Positions 1 to 11,884 of a stretch of DNA of 64,000 nucleotides are shown piece by piece. Source of the DNA: Limnephilus marmoratus. Taxonomy: Eukaryota; Arthropoda; Insecta; Trichoptera; Limnephilidae. The stretch's first letter is position 1; each line of letters opens with the position of its first letter. The position numbers and the translations under genes were made by a program. A model generated the notes under the pieces. The model saw only the letters and a program-made list of their open reading frames with translations, was not told the origin of the DNA and searched no databases. The DNA is taken from assembly GCA_917880885.1 (NCBI GenBank), contig OU862913.1:26297286-26361285 (forward strand). Direction: 5' to 3'.

Positions 1-2340
1 AAATTTATAATAATAATAGTTTTTTAAGATAACCTAACAGCCCATAATGGTTTAAATTCGGAACAACCACCAAACCGTCGTCATAAGAGCTGCGTTCGTC
101 CGAAAAACGACGGAAATTTCCGAACCCCGTCCGTTTCATATCGGTTTCGCTTGCCCTGCTGCACCGATTACTTCGAATTCAAGATCGAAACTAACGAAAA
201 ACTGTAGTCTAGACTAGACTATTCCATTCATGACTTCTTTGGTCTGCCGACCAGCAGTCTGGTAGTTTTTTTACGTACGGTTTTTTAATTTTTTTAAAAT
301 TATTTTTATTATCTTTATTATTATTTTTTATTTTAATATAGTTTTTAAAAATTAGAATGCCAGATTAAAAAAAAATAAGTGGCAATGATAAAAAAAAAAT
401 AATTTAAGTGTTCCGAGTGTACCAACCAGGCTATAATATGGGCACGCGATGGCGGCGAAGGGCTCCGCAGCCAATTTCCAGTAAGTTGTTTCACGTCGAA
501 AGGCTCTCCCGTCCGATGACTCAATCGGAACTCACAAAATTTATTTTTTTATCATTACATCTTATTTTTTTTTAAAATCTGGCGTTGTACGTTTTTAAAA
601 CCATATTGAAATAAAAATACAAAAAAAAAATATTAAAAATATCATTTTTTAAATTTTAAAAGATCATGCACAAAAAACTGACTGGTTGCTGGTCGGCAGA
701 CTAAAAAAGTCATAAATGCGATGATCTGCACTACAGATTTTTGTTAGTTTCGATCTTGTATTCGATGTAATCGATGCAGCAGGGCAAGCGAAACCGATAT
801 GAAACGGACGGGTTTCGGAAATTTCCGTCGTTTTTCGGACGAACGCAGCTCTTATGGCAACGGTGCGTTGGTTGTTCGAAATTTAAACCATTACGGATTG
901 TTAGGTTATCTTAAAAAACTATTATTATTATAAATTTGCATAATAATATAGGCACGCGAAGGCGGCGAAGGGCTCCGCAGCCAGTTTCCAGTAAGTTGTA
1001 TCACGTCGAAAGGCTCTCCCGGCCGATGGGTATAATCAAAACAATATAAATTTATTTTTTTTTCATTACAACTAATTTTATTTAAAATCTGGCATTCTAA
1101 GTTTTTAAAAATATATTGAAATAAAAATAATAATAATGATATTAAAAATAGTTTTTTGTTTATTAAAAAAAAAAAAAACTTTAAAAGATCGTACACAAAA
1201 AACTGCCAGGCTGCTGATCAGCAGACCAAGGAAGTCATAAATGAAATAATCTGGACAACAGGTTTTCGTTAGTTTTGATCTTGTATTCGATGTAATCGAT
1301 GCAGCAGAACAAGCGAAACCGATATGAAACGAATGGGGTTTCGAAATTTCCGTCGTTTTTCGGACGAACGCAGCTCTCATGGCGACGGTGCGGTAGTTGT
1401 GCGAACTTCCAACCACTATAGACTATTAGGTTATCTTAAAAAGACTATTATTACGATAAATTTGTTTAATAATATGGGCACGCGTTGGCGGCGAAAGGCT
1501 CCGCGGCCAGTTTCCAGTAAGTTGTTTCGCGTCGAAAGGCTCTCCCGTCCGATGGGGACACCTGGACACTCAAAATTTTTTTTATGATTACAACTTAATT
1601 ATTTAAAATCTTGCATTCTAAGTTTTTAAAACTATATTCAAATAAAAATAATAATAATGATATTGAAAATAGTTTTTTTTTTATTAAAAAAAAATTTTAA
1701 ACTTTAAAAGATCGTACACAAAAAACTGCCAGGCTGCTGATCGGCTGACCAAAGAAGTCATAAATGGGATGTTCTAGACTACAGGTTTTCATTAGTATCG
1801 ATCTTGTATTCGATGTAATCGATGCAGCAGGGCAAGCGAAACCGATATGAAACGGACGGGGTTCGGAAATTTCCTTCGTTTTTCGGACGAACGTATCTCT
1901 TACGGCGACGGTGGGTTGGTTTTTCGAACTTCCAACTACTATGACTATTAGGCAATCTTAAAAGGACAATTATTATTATAAATTTGTACAAAAAAATTAA
2001 CACGCGACAGCGGTGAGGGGCACCGTGGCAGGTTTCGTAAGTGGTTTGGCGTCGAAAGGCTCGCCTGACGGATGGGTACACTCGGAACTCCAAAATTATT
2101 TTTTTTAATATTTTTCGCTTATTTTTTTAAAATATGGCATTCAAAGTTTTTAAAAATATAGTGAAATAAAAATAATAATAAAGATAAACGAAAAATTAAG
2201 AAAAAAAAATAAAAAACTTTAAAACGTTGTACACAAAAAACTGCCAGGCTGCTGGTCGGCAGACCAAGAAATTCTTAAATGGAATGATCTGGACTATAGT
2301 TATTCGTTGGTTTCATTCGTGTACTCGATGACATAAAATT
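1..2340. repeat. ~520-bp satellite, four units, first copy partly inverted
   Basis: A GGCACGCG-type block with GGCGGCGAAGGGCTCCG starts at about 439, 951, 1477 and 2000, spacing about 512-526 bp. A second shared block (GCAAGCGAAACCGATATGAA) recurs at about 785, 1310 and 1830. Positions 1-290 are the reverse complement of about 650-935, giving a large inverted repeat centred near 465. Short ORFs inside are by-products of the repeat. Confidence 0.85.
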
Positions 2341-2722
2341 TACTATTTTTTACCCCACTTTGACGCCGGCTGCCTGCGAACGTGCCAGGCTGCCGGTTGG
2401 CAGACCTGCTTTTTTCTCATTTTCTAATCGACCTCTATCATATGAGACCATTCCCGTTCGTGTACTCGATGACGTAATTTTTTCGAAAAAAATCGCTGAC
2501 TATTTCCATGACTGCGCGGCTCCTGCCAAGAGGCGCACCGGCAGACCAGCTTTTTTAAGGTTTTCTAGATGTCCATTATCACTTAAAAGTAGTTTCATCC
2601 GTGTACTCGATGACGTAGGGTTTACCTATCTCGTCTCCCAGTCTATAAGACCTTTCTGCAAATTGGATGGTGTGGTGGAAACCGCCAATCTGGCTGGCCA
2701 GCAAGAAGTGACTAGAAATTAG
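2341..2722 (+). repeat. Degenerate sub-repeats related to the satellite
   Basis: Three units, each with GGCAGACC followed by a T-run and then GTGTACTCGATGACGTA, occur from about 2240 to 2620. They share the GCTGG/CGGCAGACC block with the upstream satellite. A 120-codon ORF here has no recognisable domain. Confidence 0.55.
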
Positions 2723-3070
2723 ATGGTGAGGAGGGCACTTAACTTGTGCATATTAGTTTATATACAAATGTAGTATAAACTACCCAACTAAAAAAAACTG
2801 TTAACTTAAATAAATACTAAGTTCGCGTATTTTTTTTGAATTTATGGCATACAGAGCTCCGGGCCAATAAGGCCCCTTTCTCTTTCATCATGATTTTATA
2901 ATGGTTGTTGAAAGTTATTCGCGTATTGTGCAATTTAATTCAGGTTTGAATAGCTTATGAGAATTCGTTTTCTAGAAGTGTGGAATTATACTGGTTCACT
3001 TAACTGAGAGGCCTCTCTTTAGCACTTTGAATGAAGTAGATAAAGTATACATATTTATATTACCTAAGTG
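2723..3070. other. AT-rich spacer, nothing recognised
   Basis: No coding, RNA or clear repeat signal was seen apart from AT-rich runs. Confidence 0.4.
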
Positions 3071-3074
3071 TACA

Positions 3075-3205
3075 TTTTTGACACATGAGAACGGGTCGCT
3101 TTGTCAACTAGTCCTTGTATTTACCAACTCAATTTTGGAATGATTTACCTGCATGAAATATGTTTTAAAAACTGCTTTCAGAATTAAAGTCCTTTTATTA
3201 CTCAG
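3075..3205 (+). pseudogene. LINE C-terminal remnant (Jockey-like)
   Basis: Translates with stops as RTGRFVN, then LPTQFWNDLPA, matching RTGRFFDSF and LWNDLPASVF in the better preserved element ending at 30140. Heavily decayed. Confidence 0.5.
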
Positions 3206-4749
3206 TACAACTCAAACATCATATGTATATATGTCTGGTAATGTTACATTGTCGTGTAAACAACCTAAGTTATATGGGTCACGAAGGTTAAGAAAATGCA
3301 TTTAAAAAAAAAATTATATGCATAATAAATAAATGATATAATTTGAAATTAAGCATATACAAGTGCAACATTTAAATAAAATTTTGAGTTGAAAAAAAAA
3401 CTAAATTGAAAATATCAGCGTTTTTGGAGACCCCTTAAAAAAGACCTTACGGCGGACAAGATAACTCGTATTATCTGAAATTAAAAAAATATGTATCTGT
3501 TAGAAGATTACTTTAGTTTAGATAGAGTGCTTGAAAGAATTTAAAAAAAAAATTCCAATATTTTGTTAATCTTTCGTTCGACCATGAGCTATACTAACAG
3601 AAAAGTAATTGTTTTTCAATTTTAAAGGAAGCTATTGTTAGTTTTTCTGTCCACCGCTTTTTATGGATCTCCGGAAACCAGGTCCCACCGCAGCTGAATT
3701 TTTTCAAATTTTTGTATAAATAGGTATTTAAAAAAAATATTGTTAAATAAAATAAAAAACTTGCATTGTTTAAAATCGCGAAATTGATTTAATTCATTAC
3801 GACCGACCGGTTTCGATTTACTCAAGCATCGACAATGAGAACATTCCAAAAGTTTTATACATTTTTCCGACTGATTTTCGAGTTTTTTTTTTAAATTTCC
3901 TAATTTTTCCCTGAAGAATTTTTTTTCCGGGATCGTAAATTTTCCAACATAAAAAATCCAAAAGTTCACAAAACAAAGCAAAAAGACAGATGTTTTAAAA
4001 AACTATATCCCGGCTCATTTTCTCACCAATTTTCCAATCAATTTTTTTTCCGTTTTCTCAATTTTCCTGAATTTTTTGTTCAGAAAAATAAAAATTACCC
4101 AAAATGGAAAATTTCCAAACTTCACATAATAAAGAAAAATTCCTCTAAGAATGTTCGGTTTTTCCCAGAAGAAATTAATTCCTAACAAAATTATATTACC
4201 TATTAAGTTTACAATCTTCAAAATACAAAATCAAAAAGGGAAATGTACCACCAAAACGTTTTCGAAATACAAATATTGAAAAAACAAAATCTTTCGAAGC
4301 ATGTACGACGTTTATGTACAACGAAGTACTGGGAAATATGGAAAAATAATAAATAAAAAACTTCGAATAAACTAATTCTCATAACACTCAACCCCTTATT
4401 TTCATAAATATTTAACCCCTTGCTCTCTGACGAGACAAACTTTTACTCGTCTATAAAACTCCATATTATATCTTCTATATCTAAAATAATTTTTACGTAT
4501 TATTCCTGTCAGTTTATTATTGGATACTATTTTATAGGTTGGAATTTTTTTGAGGCTTAGTTACGAAAACGGACACCAGGAGAAATTGCTTTACGTTGAG
4601 TCGTCATGGTGAATCGAGTTATTTTTCATTGAATGAGGAAAAACAATTTTCATATTGTAAACCAATAATGTCATTATCTTCAACATTTTTAGCTATAAAA
4701 GTACTAGACATTCGTCAACTGTAATTAAAATAGCTCTCATTCATATATG
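3206..4749. other. AT-rich region without recognisable genes
   Basis: Two minus-strand ORFs (3661-3981, 4015-4221) are Phe/Lys-rich products of AT-rich sequence without motifs. No repeat structure could be assigned. Confidence 0.4.
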
Positions 4750-4965
4750 AAAAAATGGTCTGTAAATTCCACACAATATATTATATTGTATCTACGCGTC
4801 ACTCATGCATGGAAAATGCATATCCCTAACACAAAAACCACCTTTTCACAGAGACAATACTCATACATCGCACCTAAAATATTTAACGCACTAAATAATG
4901 ATATCGAAAAATCTAGTACAATTAGTCACTTTGCATTTGGTGTCCGAAAATGAATATCCGAAAAT
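4750..4965 (+). pseudogene. LINE ORF2 C-terminal fragment
   Basis: Reads YIILYLRVTHAWKMHIPNTK, then TFSQRQYSYIAPKIFNALNN and ISHFAFGVRK. The pattern of basic residues, Q-R-x-x-x-Y-I-A-P-K-I-F-N and a final short helix is that of the extreme C-terminus of CR1/Jockey-type reverse transcriptase ORFs. Truncated at both ends. Confidence 0.55.
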
Positions 4966-5289
4966 GGGCGAAATTTCTTTAAAGAATTTCTTCATTTAAA
5001 ATTTTTTAAATAACATTTTAATAGCCGAAAGATTTGTCTTTAGTATTTCAATGGTATTTCAGGGGACGCGCAACCTTGTATTTTATATAGGACGCATTAT
5101 ATAAACATCTGATTATTTGGAATTTCCCGATACAAATAAGATGAGGAAAATGTAATATAATATTGACGTCAGCACGGTCAAAAGGACGCCAATTAATATA
5201 TGCACATAATTAACAAGCGTGTTTACTTCACAGAACTGACTGCATAATGCGCTACAATGTCAGATAAACAAACAGCATAGTCATTATCC

Positions 5290-5560
5290 ATTTTATTTAT
5301 GTGAACACAACACAAGAGTCCCAATTGCTCTGAACAGAGAGTGAGACTATGACGTGCCAAAGCGGGGAATATTGTAAGGCTGGGAAGAGATCCATATGGG
5401 GAAGAGGAGGATTGGGATGTAGGTACCTGGCCATTCTAATCTGGCTACTAAACGCAACCGAAGCTAGTTCAAGCAACATTTCGATTCTGGAAGATGGTCT
5501 TTCACTAGGGCGATACTGAAAGTATCCACCACTGACTCTGGAACAGGCGGCAAATACAGG
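5290..5560 (+). mobile_element. SINE-like repeat family B, copy 1
   Basis: Shares GAGTCCCAA, GTGAGACTATG, TACCTGGC, TTCAAGCAAC and AGGGCGATACTGA with copies near 20850 (opposite strand), 60188 and 63396 (opposite strand). This is an interspersed repeat of about 270 bp. Confidence 0.7.
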
Positions 5561-5634
5561 TACTGAACACAACGTCCGGAAACTTGTAAAACAATCTGGA
5601 AAGGTGAGAATCGGAATCACATCTTTGTTTTTTA

Positions 5635-5880
5635 CTTTGGCTCCACACAGGAGGCTCTGAGGAAAATAATTACCCTCAAGGCCTGGCATCTTGGAGATGC
5701 TGTGCAAAGGGTCTTATGAGGAAAAGAAGGAGATGAAGTTCTGGAAAGGGAAAAGGTTTGAGGGGTGGGTAGGAATCTGGGGGTCAGTCAGGTCAGTGTT
5801 CGATGGAGTGACGGGCGTATGAATCCATCCCTCTCACTGCAGTGCAAGGCGATATTTCGAGATACATTCTGGAATAAACT
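5635..5880 (-). mobile_element. SINE-like repeat family A, copy 1
   Basis: Begins on the + strand with GGCTCCACACAGGAGG, TGAGGAAAATAATTACCCTC and runs to GACGGGCGTATGAATCCATC. The family is oriented minus, with the LINE-like stem-loop tail at the low coordinate. Truncated relative to the copy at 14319. Confidence 0.7.
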
Positions 5881-6004
5881 ATTATTATTATAATGCTGTT
5901 TACAAAATATGCGTAATGTATGTACTCGTATGTTACCATGTGTCTTGTGTGACGATTAAAAATGTCATATTTAATTCCTTTGTATTCGGTTTATATTTAT
6001 TATA

Positions 6005-6538
6005 GGTAAATTTTTGGAATTGGTGGCCACGGCTATTACGAATAATTTTTAGAAAAAAACTTTAGATTCGCTTTAATCACTATAAAAGGAAACTTATTGC
6101 ATCACGGCTGGCGGAAAATAATGCATTTTAATTTTCAATGTCGTTAACTAAAATTACTTCGCGAACCGAAACTATGACAGCCCGCCCGCCATTTTTCGCT
6201 GTCAAAATTTATACGTTTTAGAATTGTTTGTTTGGCTACGCAGAGTTTGTGTAGCGGGCTTGTGTGTGTTATCTTTGCTTTAAAAAACAGCCTACGTTTT
6301 TGAATGGTTTGTTTGGCTACGCAGGGTTTGTGTAGCGGGCTTGTGTATGTGACAAATGGCGGGCGGGCTGTCGTAGTTCGGAAGTGAAATTTTATTTAAC
6401 GACATTGAAAATTAAAATGCATTATTTTCCGCCAGCCGTGATGCAATAGGTTTCCTTTTATAGTGATTAAGGCAAATCTAAAGTTTTTTTCTAAAAATTA
6501 TTCGTAATAGCCGTGGCCACCAATCCCCAAAAATTACC
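6005..6538. mobile_element. Foldback MITE with 8-bp target duplication
   Basis: Arms of about 190 bp (6005-6205 and 6347-6538) are near-perfect inverted repeats; the outer ends read GGTAA...TTGGTGGCCACGGC. The spacer holds two direct copies of TGTTTGGCTACGCAG. The flanking duplication TTATTATA is at 5997-6004 and 6539-6546. It is inserted in the RT region of the LINE, just before GVPQG-type sequence. Non-coding; the 8-bp duplication suggests hAT-type mobilisation. Confidence 0.85.
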
Positions 6539-7559
6539 TTATTATATTCCCCAGGTGTCACACTTAGGTCCAATCCTGTTTTTATTATTTGTTAATGATG
6601 TGTTATATATTTTCAATGATGTTCAAGTATTAATGTTTGCAGACGACCTGAAATTATTCAAAGCAATCAGAAACATTAATTATATTGTCAAATGACTTGT
6701 TGAGTTTTATTATATGGTGTCATGATAACCGCTTGCAACTTAACATAAGCAAATGTCAAATTTTCAGGTTTTATCGAATAAAGAATCCAATATTTTTCGC
6801 TTATTCCATTAACAACACGACATTGTCGTTAGTATCTGTCTCGGAAATTAATGACTTGGGTATTTGGTTTGACACGAAACTCAACTTTATCAGGCGTATA
6901 GAAATAATAACCAATAAAGCTTTGAAAATGTTGGATTTATTTTAAGGGTATCTAGTGATTTCAATACTGTAAAAATATTATATACACTAGTGCAGTGGTC
7001 TCCAACCTATGAGCCGCGGCCCAGTAATGGGCCGTGGACCAAATGGTAATGGGCCGCGCAAGGGCTTGCATAAAATCAAAATACTTATGAAAAAAAATAT
7101 TTAAGCTGTTGTTATCGTTGTTCTTATGTTAATGTAAAATTCGGGCGAAGGTTATTAATGAATGTAAGAAAATTCTTTAATTATCTGTTGCTAACTGACC
7201 AAGTAACGAAGATATTTTCATACTCATTGCCTTTTTTCGTATGGAATTGTATTGCACTTAGGGGCAGTGGCGTAGCGTGGGGGGGGGCACCCACTTTTAA
7301 GGGGGGCGGAAAATTTGCACATTAAATAATAAAATTATCATGGAAAAAATAATTTAAACCATTTCAAATCATTATTTGAAAATGTTCTACGATACTTTCG
7401 TTTACGAATCCAACTCTTTTTTTATTATTTATTAAAAAAAACAATAATTATATTTTTTTTTACTCTGCAAATTTCGCAATTCGTATGAAAACCGTACGCA
7501 TCTTATGAGAGTGATACTAATTAAAGCTGATAACTTGCAAACAGATTCACTCTTAAATA

Positions 7560-8660
7560 AAAACTGAATTGTGTTCAGATTGTATTAACGAATGAATTTC
7601 GGTTGTGTATTCATATGCTGATACAATTCGAAAGATACCATTATTTTATTAAAAGTGTAGATATAAAATTCTAGTTGCAGACTATGTATGTATGTGCTGC
7701 CAGAATCAAAGAGAAACCATTTTCATATTCTGAGTGTAGTTTTAATTTGAAAAATACAGATTTAATTTAACCCGTCTAATCGCAGGAGACGCAAATTGTC
7801 CCAGATATTTAATTTTAAAATAAAATTATGAAATTATGTCTCACATTTATTTTTAAAATAAATGTGTGATTGAGATAAAATGTTAAGATACAGTTTTATT
7901 ACATTTTTTTAAGAAAAGAAATCTGTATTTAAATTTTTTAGGTTTATTATATTTTAGGTACTTTAATTCGAATATTAGGAGGTGTGTATTTTTAAGCCAA
8001 TTCACATTTCCAATGCCAATTTTTTATATTTAGAAACAATAATGTTCTAATAAGCACGTCGGAAAAATTAGTTTATCTGGATTTTAGAACAAGTTTGTTT
8101 TTTGCAAAAGAATAAAAAAAGGAACATTAAAAATGCTTGGGAAGAACCGGAAATTTTGTGCGCAAACAGTGATAGGCAAAAGTTTAAGGATATTTGGTTC
8201 TAATTATTTGAAGGGTTAAACCAGTTTTCAGAATGTAAAATTTCATTTGAGGATTTATCTGCTGTCACAATTCAAACTAAATCATTATCCAATTCGAAGT
8301 TCAGTTATAAAATTCTAGTTGCAGACTCTGTATGTGCTGCCAGAATAAAAAAAAAACCATATTCATGTTCTGGGTGTACTTTTAATTCGCCGCATACAGA
8401 CTTAATTCAAACCAATTTTGTGTAGAGAATGTAAATATGTTGGATTCATCTGTTGACACATTTCGAAGGAAAACATCCTCTTTTTAAGTTATAATATTCT
8501 ATTTGCAGACTATGTATGTGCTGCCAGAATCAAAGAAAAACCATTTTCATGTTCCGAGTGTAGTTTTAATTCGCAAGGTAGAAATTTAATTTTAACCAAT
8601 ACAGAATGTTAAATTTCTGTTGGATTCATCTACTGACACATTTCGAAAGAATTTATTTAA
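7560..8660 (+). repeat. Zinc-finger-like degenerate tandem array A
   Basis: Units share TTCTAGTTGCAGACT, GTATGTGCTGCCAGAAT and TTTTCATGTTC, near 7672, 8310 and 8497. Where frames hold, the sequence reads as C2H2-type finger: KILVADYVCAARIKEKPFSC then SECSFNS. Stops and frameshifts break every unit. Related arrays lie at 56380-57095 and 61200-62330. Confidence 0.65.
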
Positions 8661-9207
8661 AAAAAACTAATGAAATTTCACTGTTCTAGTCTTTCTATCT
8701 GCGAAATTGATAACCTAATAAAATTCGTTGATTAGGTTTTATCAAAATCGATGTTTTTAGCAATTTCATTTACGATTGAAAAAGTTTGTCAATTTAGATT
8801 GAGATTTTGTCGATCGCAGATAGGTTTTTATCTTGTATGAATTGTTTCATTGTTTGCTAGTTTTTTTTATGAAATGAGAATTAGAGAAATGTTGCCCTAT
8901 ATCATTCTTCGGATTATTAATGTGAGTTTGCACTGGGCCACGCTTAAAAATGTTAAAAAGAGATAGATAATGTGTTTCTCTATGGTTGGGGATTTCCGGT
9001 AAAATGAACTGCAGCAGTGCTCCGATCGAAGGGATTGTACACCACGTTCCAATTCTAGTGTTGCCACCATAACAATTTTTTTCCTAAATTTGAATTTATG
9101 AGTAAGAGGCCTGGCTCAAAGAGCGAGGGAATATAAAGGGGCGCCCCTTTATGTCCGGCGCCCTGGGCGGTCGTCCAACCGCGCCCTACCCTAACGCCGC
9201 TACTGCA

Positions 9208-9414
9208 TGCTCCTTTCATTTTGTGGCGTAACCTTTGGATTTTGGACGATTTTCGGACTGTTTTTGTAGTTTTAGACTCCTTGCAGTGTTGGCAAACCTT
9301 TCTTACTCCAGACTTGGTAGCTCCTTCACCCAATATTTTTGCAATTTCTTCGTATGTGTAGCCTTCTTTACAACGTGAAACAGCTCTGCTTCTCTTCGGA
9401 CGACCAATCGGCAC
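9208..9414 (-). pseudogene. Tc1/mariner transposase N-terminal helix-turn-helix fragment
   Basis: Reads RPKRSRAVSRCKEGYTYEEI, then AKILGEGATKSGVRKVCQHC, a paired-type HTH DNA-binding segment as at the N-terminus of Tc1-like transposases. About 60 residues remain, ending at KIQRL where sequence switches to a hAT-type end (TAACGCCGCTACTG near 9203). No catalytic domain follows. Confidence 0.55.
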
Positions 9415-10453
9415 GTTTTGGCACCTTAGAAGTCATTTTAATAATATTTATTAAAAAAAAAAAACAATATAACTTTTCATTAATGGATGACTGACTAACT
9501 CAGGTGTAAAACTTAATCGTGTTGCATCTTAAAGTATCTTGATTGGAGCACACGACGATCCTCTGCACTTTGTGGTTGGTTTAGACAGAAGGCGAGACAT
9601 TGTAGGGTTGCCAAAACTAAAAAACAATATTCTCCAAAATTGGTTGTTTTAAAGGCGATTGCTCCCATTTTTCATTGAGAATGATAAGAATTTTGAATCA
9701 CCGTATGGTTTATCGTATGATACTTTTATTAATCAACTACAGCACAAGGAACACGAAAAAAAAAATAAGTTGTTTTTTTATAAGACAAACGACAAGATAC
9801 AAGAAATCTCGAAAAGTATCCATACTTAAGTCCACTAGTGTAGGTCACTCGTAAGGAGTCATTTAGAATACAATTCCATGCTTTGGTCCCCAAATTTTAA
9901 GGAATGTAAATTTTGAAATGGGCATTCCTAGTGAATGCCCAAATTACGATAATGTACTTTGTTCATTAGATTTAATAAAATTATCCGATCGTAGAATCAT
10001 TTTCGATTTAACCTGTTTGTATAAAATCATTAATTCAATGTTTGATACCCCTGATTTATTATATGTAATCACTATTCATACTCCAGGCAGGTCAGACACA
10101 AGACAACATCCCAATGTTACACTCCTGATGCGACGGATTCAACAGCTTGGAAACAAATACTCCGATGTTGTTGATATATTTATTATTTAGTATTTCAATT
10201 TTAATATATAAGCATACCTTATTGAAGTTTTTTTTCAAAAAGTAGGGGAATATTTTGATAAATCTATTTAAATTGACTAACACATTAACAGTATTTTGTC
10301 GGCTGAAAGGAAAAAGAAACTATTTTGTTTTTTTTTTATATATTGTACCTACATACTGTGTGGATCAAATCCAATAATATTTTTACTTTATATTTATTTT
10401 TGTGCATGTGTTTTAAACAGTAGTTTCCTGCACTATTTACTGGTATAATTTCG

Positions 10454-10518
10454 TTAATATTGTTATATATATATATATATGTAAAAGCCTAAATAGGCGT
10501 AAATAAATAAATAAATAA
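10454..10518 (+). repeat. TA and AAAT microsatellites at LINE 3' end
   Basis: (TA)n at about 10464-10480, and AAAT repeats at about 10500-10518, forming the 3' tail of the LINE. Confidence 0.8.
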
Positions 10519-10717
10519 CTAAATTATCCAACCTGTTAATATTTACACTAACAACGATTGTCGTTGTCATTTATCGCAATTATTAATCGTTAAAAGAATC
10601 TTCACACAGCATCTCCAAAGATGGCACAGGATGGCAAGATGAGGTAAATTTCGGTGTAGAGTTTTGATTTTTTCATCAAAAAAACTTCCATCGAAAGAAT
10701 TAACATAATTGCTACTC

Positions 10718-10872
10718 ACTAAAGGTCAAGTACCGATAAAAATTCTCCAATAAATATATTTTTTAATATATTCACGAAAGCTGTGCTATTAGCAGCGCTC
10801 TTTGATTTTCAAACCAGAACTAAAGGTCAAATAATAATAAAAACTCCCCAATAAATACGTTGCTTGAGCGAT
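10718..10872 (+). promoter_or_regulatory. Direct repeats in the presumed promoter region
   Basis: Two diverged copies of a ~50-bp segment, each with CTAAAGGTCAA then AAA, CCAATAAATA, lie at about 10719-10763 and 10826-10870, about 100-200 bp upstream of the first ATG. No clear TATA box was seen. Any regulatory role is inference. Confidence 0.3.
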
Positions 10873-10961
10873 TCTCGTCGTAGTTTGCTTTTAAACCCGA
10901 AGTGGACAGGTATTTACAGTACTTTTTGTTTAAATTCTGTTTTGCGGAAAAATAAATCATA

Positions 10962-11031
10962 ATGCGTTATCTCCTAGAGATCGTGTTTGCCGTGACCATG
11001 TTAACTTGTGTTTTTGGAGAACTTGTGGAAG
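10962..11031 (+). CDS. Protease exon 1: signal peptide
   Basis: The ATG opens a typical secretory leader: Met-Arg, then the hydrophobic stretch YLLEIVFAVTMLTCVFG, followed by ELVE. The exon ends in phase 1 at a good donor (G then GTAAGA). It joins in frame to the exon at 21471, giving VEECGLEA. It is too short for the ORF track. The link to exon 2 across 10.4 kb rests on matching phase only; exons for N-terminal modules such as LDLa or Sushi domains could be missing. Confidence 0.7.
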
Positions 11032-11359
11032 GTAAGAATAAAAAATATATTTTCGTAGGTACTTTATATAGGTAATTACTTCATGTTTTAAATAAAACAA
11101 CATAATTTGGGTGATTTGTCTGGTGATGGTGATACGAGAAAATTCAGAAAAACATCATTTTTATATTATTTAAACTTTTTATTTCTTCAAACACAGCTAA
11201 TTATTTTGTGGCACCGTTTTAATCGAGAGATGGGAAGGCTGATAGAGATATTGAAAGAAGGGTAAATGCAGGTAACCCATTAATGGAGGACTGAATTCCG
11301 TTGGCGCTAATAAAAACACTGTATAACATAAGTTAACACAGCCTCACGGTGGGCGCTAA

Positions 11360-11872
11360 TTTTATAACGTTAATTATATTATATTAAGTAATGCGTGAAT
11401 TCGATCAGAGGGCTTTTATTCAGTAAACAGTATAACATAACAAAATAAGACTAAGTACACGGTGATATAACAATACTTCGGAAGGTAGTTGCGAACGCGG
11501 CGCGTAATCTCCAAAGCCGGAGAGTAGGTCTGACTATCTCTAGTGCCTCCTCTACCCTATCAGTGTGGACAAGAAAATATCTCACAGCTGATCTTTGGGT
11601 ATTAAGCCCTAGGACTGTCTTTCCGGATCTCTGCTTGTTCAAGGCCGCGCTCTCGTTTATATAGGGCTCCGGTAGTACATCCTTCGGTAATTAGGTGGCC
11701 GGGAGAAGGGAGCTGCCCGGTGATTAGCCGATGGGTTGAGTGGTGCGACCAATGCTATCCCTACGGCAGGCTGCGTTTGTAGATAAGGATGGCGCATCAT
11801 GTGTGAGCGAGAAAGTATTCGCGCCCGTGCGGTGTCGCTTGTTATAACTGTCAAAAGAAGCGAAGCTAACAG
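11360..11872 (-). mobile_element. LTR retrotransposon fragment (5' LTR and primer-binding site)
   Basis: Read on the minus strand it starts TGTTAGCTTCGC. It contains a promoter-like CTATATAAACGAGAGCGCGG (around 11650-11669). It runs into TTAGCGCCCACCGTG, which resembles a primer-binding site. Interior sequence is lost after this point. Boundaries are approximate. Confidence 0.5.
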
Positions 11873-11884
11873 TCCACCATGGAG

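Larger units (their letters stand above)
6993..9832. mobile_element. Composite insertion flanked by CACTAGTG, hAT-like left end
   Basis: The left end reads CAGTGGTCTCCAACC then GGGCCGCG, a typical hAT start. CACTAGTG is repeated at 6985-6992 and 9833-9840, exactly where the host LINE is interrupted. A matching right terminal repeat is not seen, so the right end is probably replaced. Inside are a second CAGTGGCGTAGCG-type end (7265), a zinc-finger-like array and a Tc1/mariner fragment. Confidence 0.6.
5885..10518 (+). mobile_element. LINE (Jockey/CR1-like) split by two insertions
   Basis: The element is in three pieces: about 5885-6004, 6539-6992 and 9833-10518. Reverse transcriptase palm motifs VSHLGPILFLLFVND and FADDLKLFKA are in the second piece, followed by NISKCQ and an LGIWFDTKLNF block. 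The C-terminal DRRIIFDLTCLYKIIN is in the third. The 3' end is GCCTAAATAGGCGTAAA followed by an AAAT microsatellite. Both breaks coincide with 8-bp target duplications (TTATTATA and CACTAGTG). Frameshifts make it dead. Confidence 0.75.
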
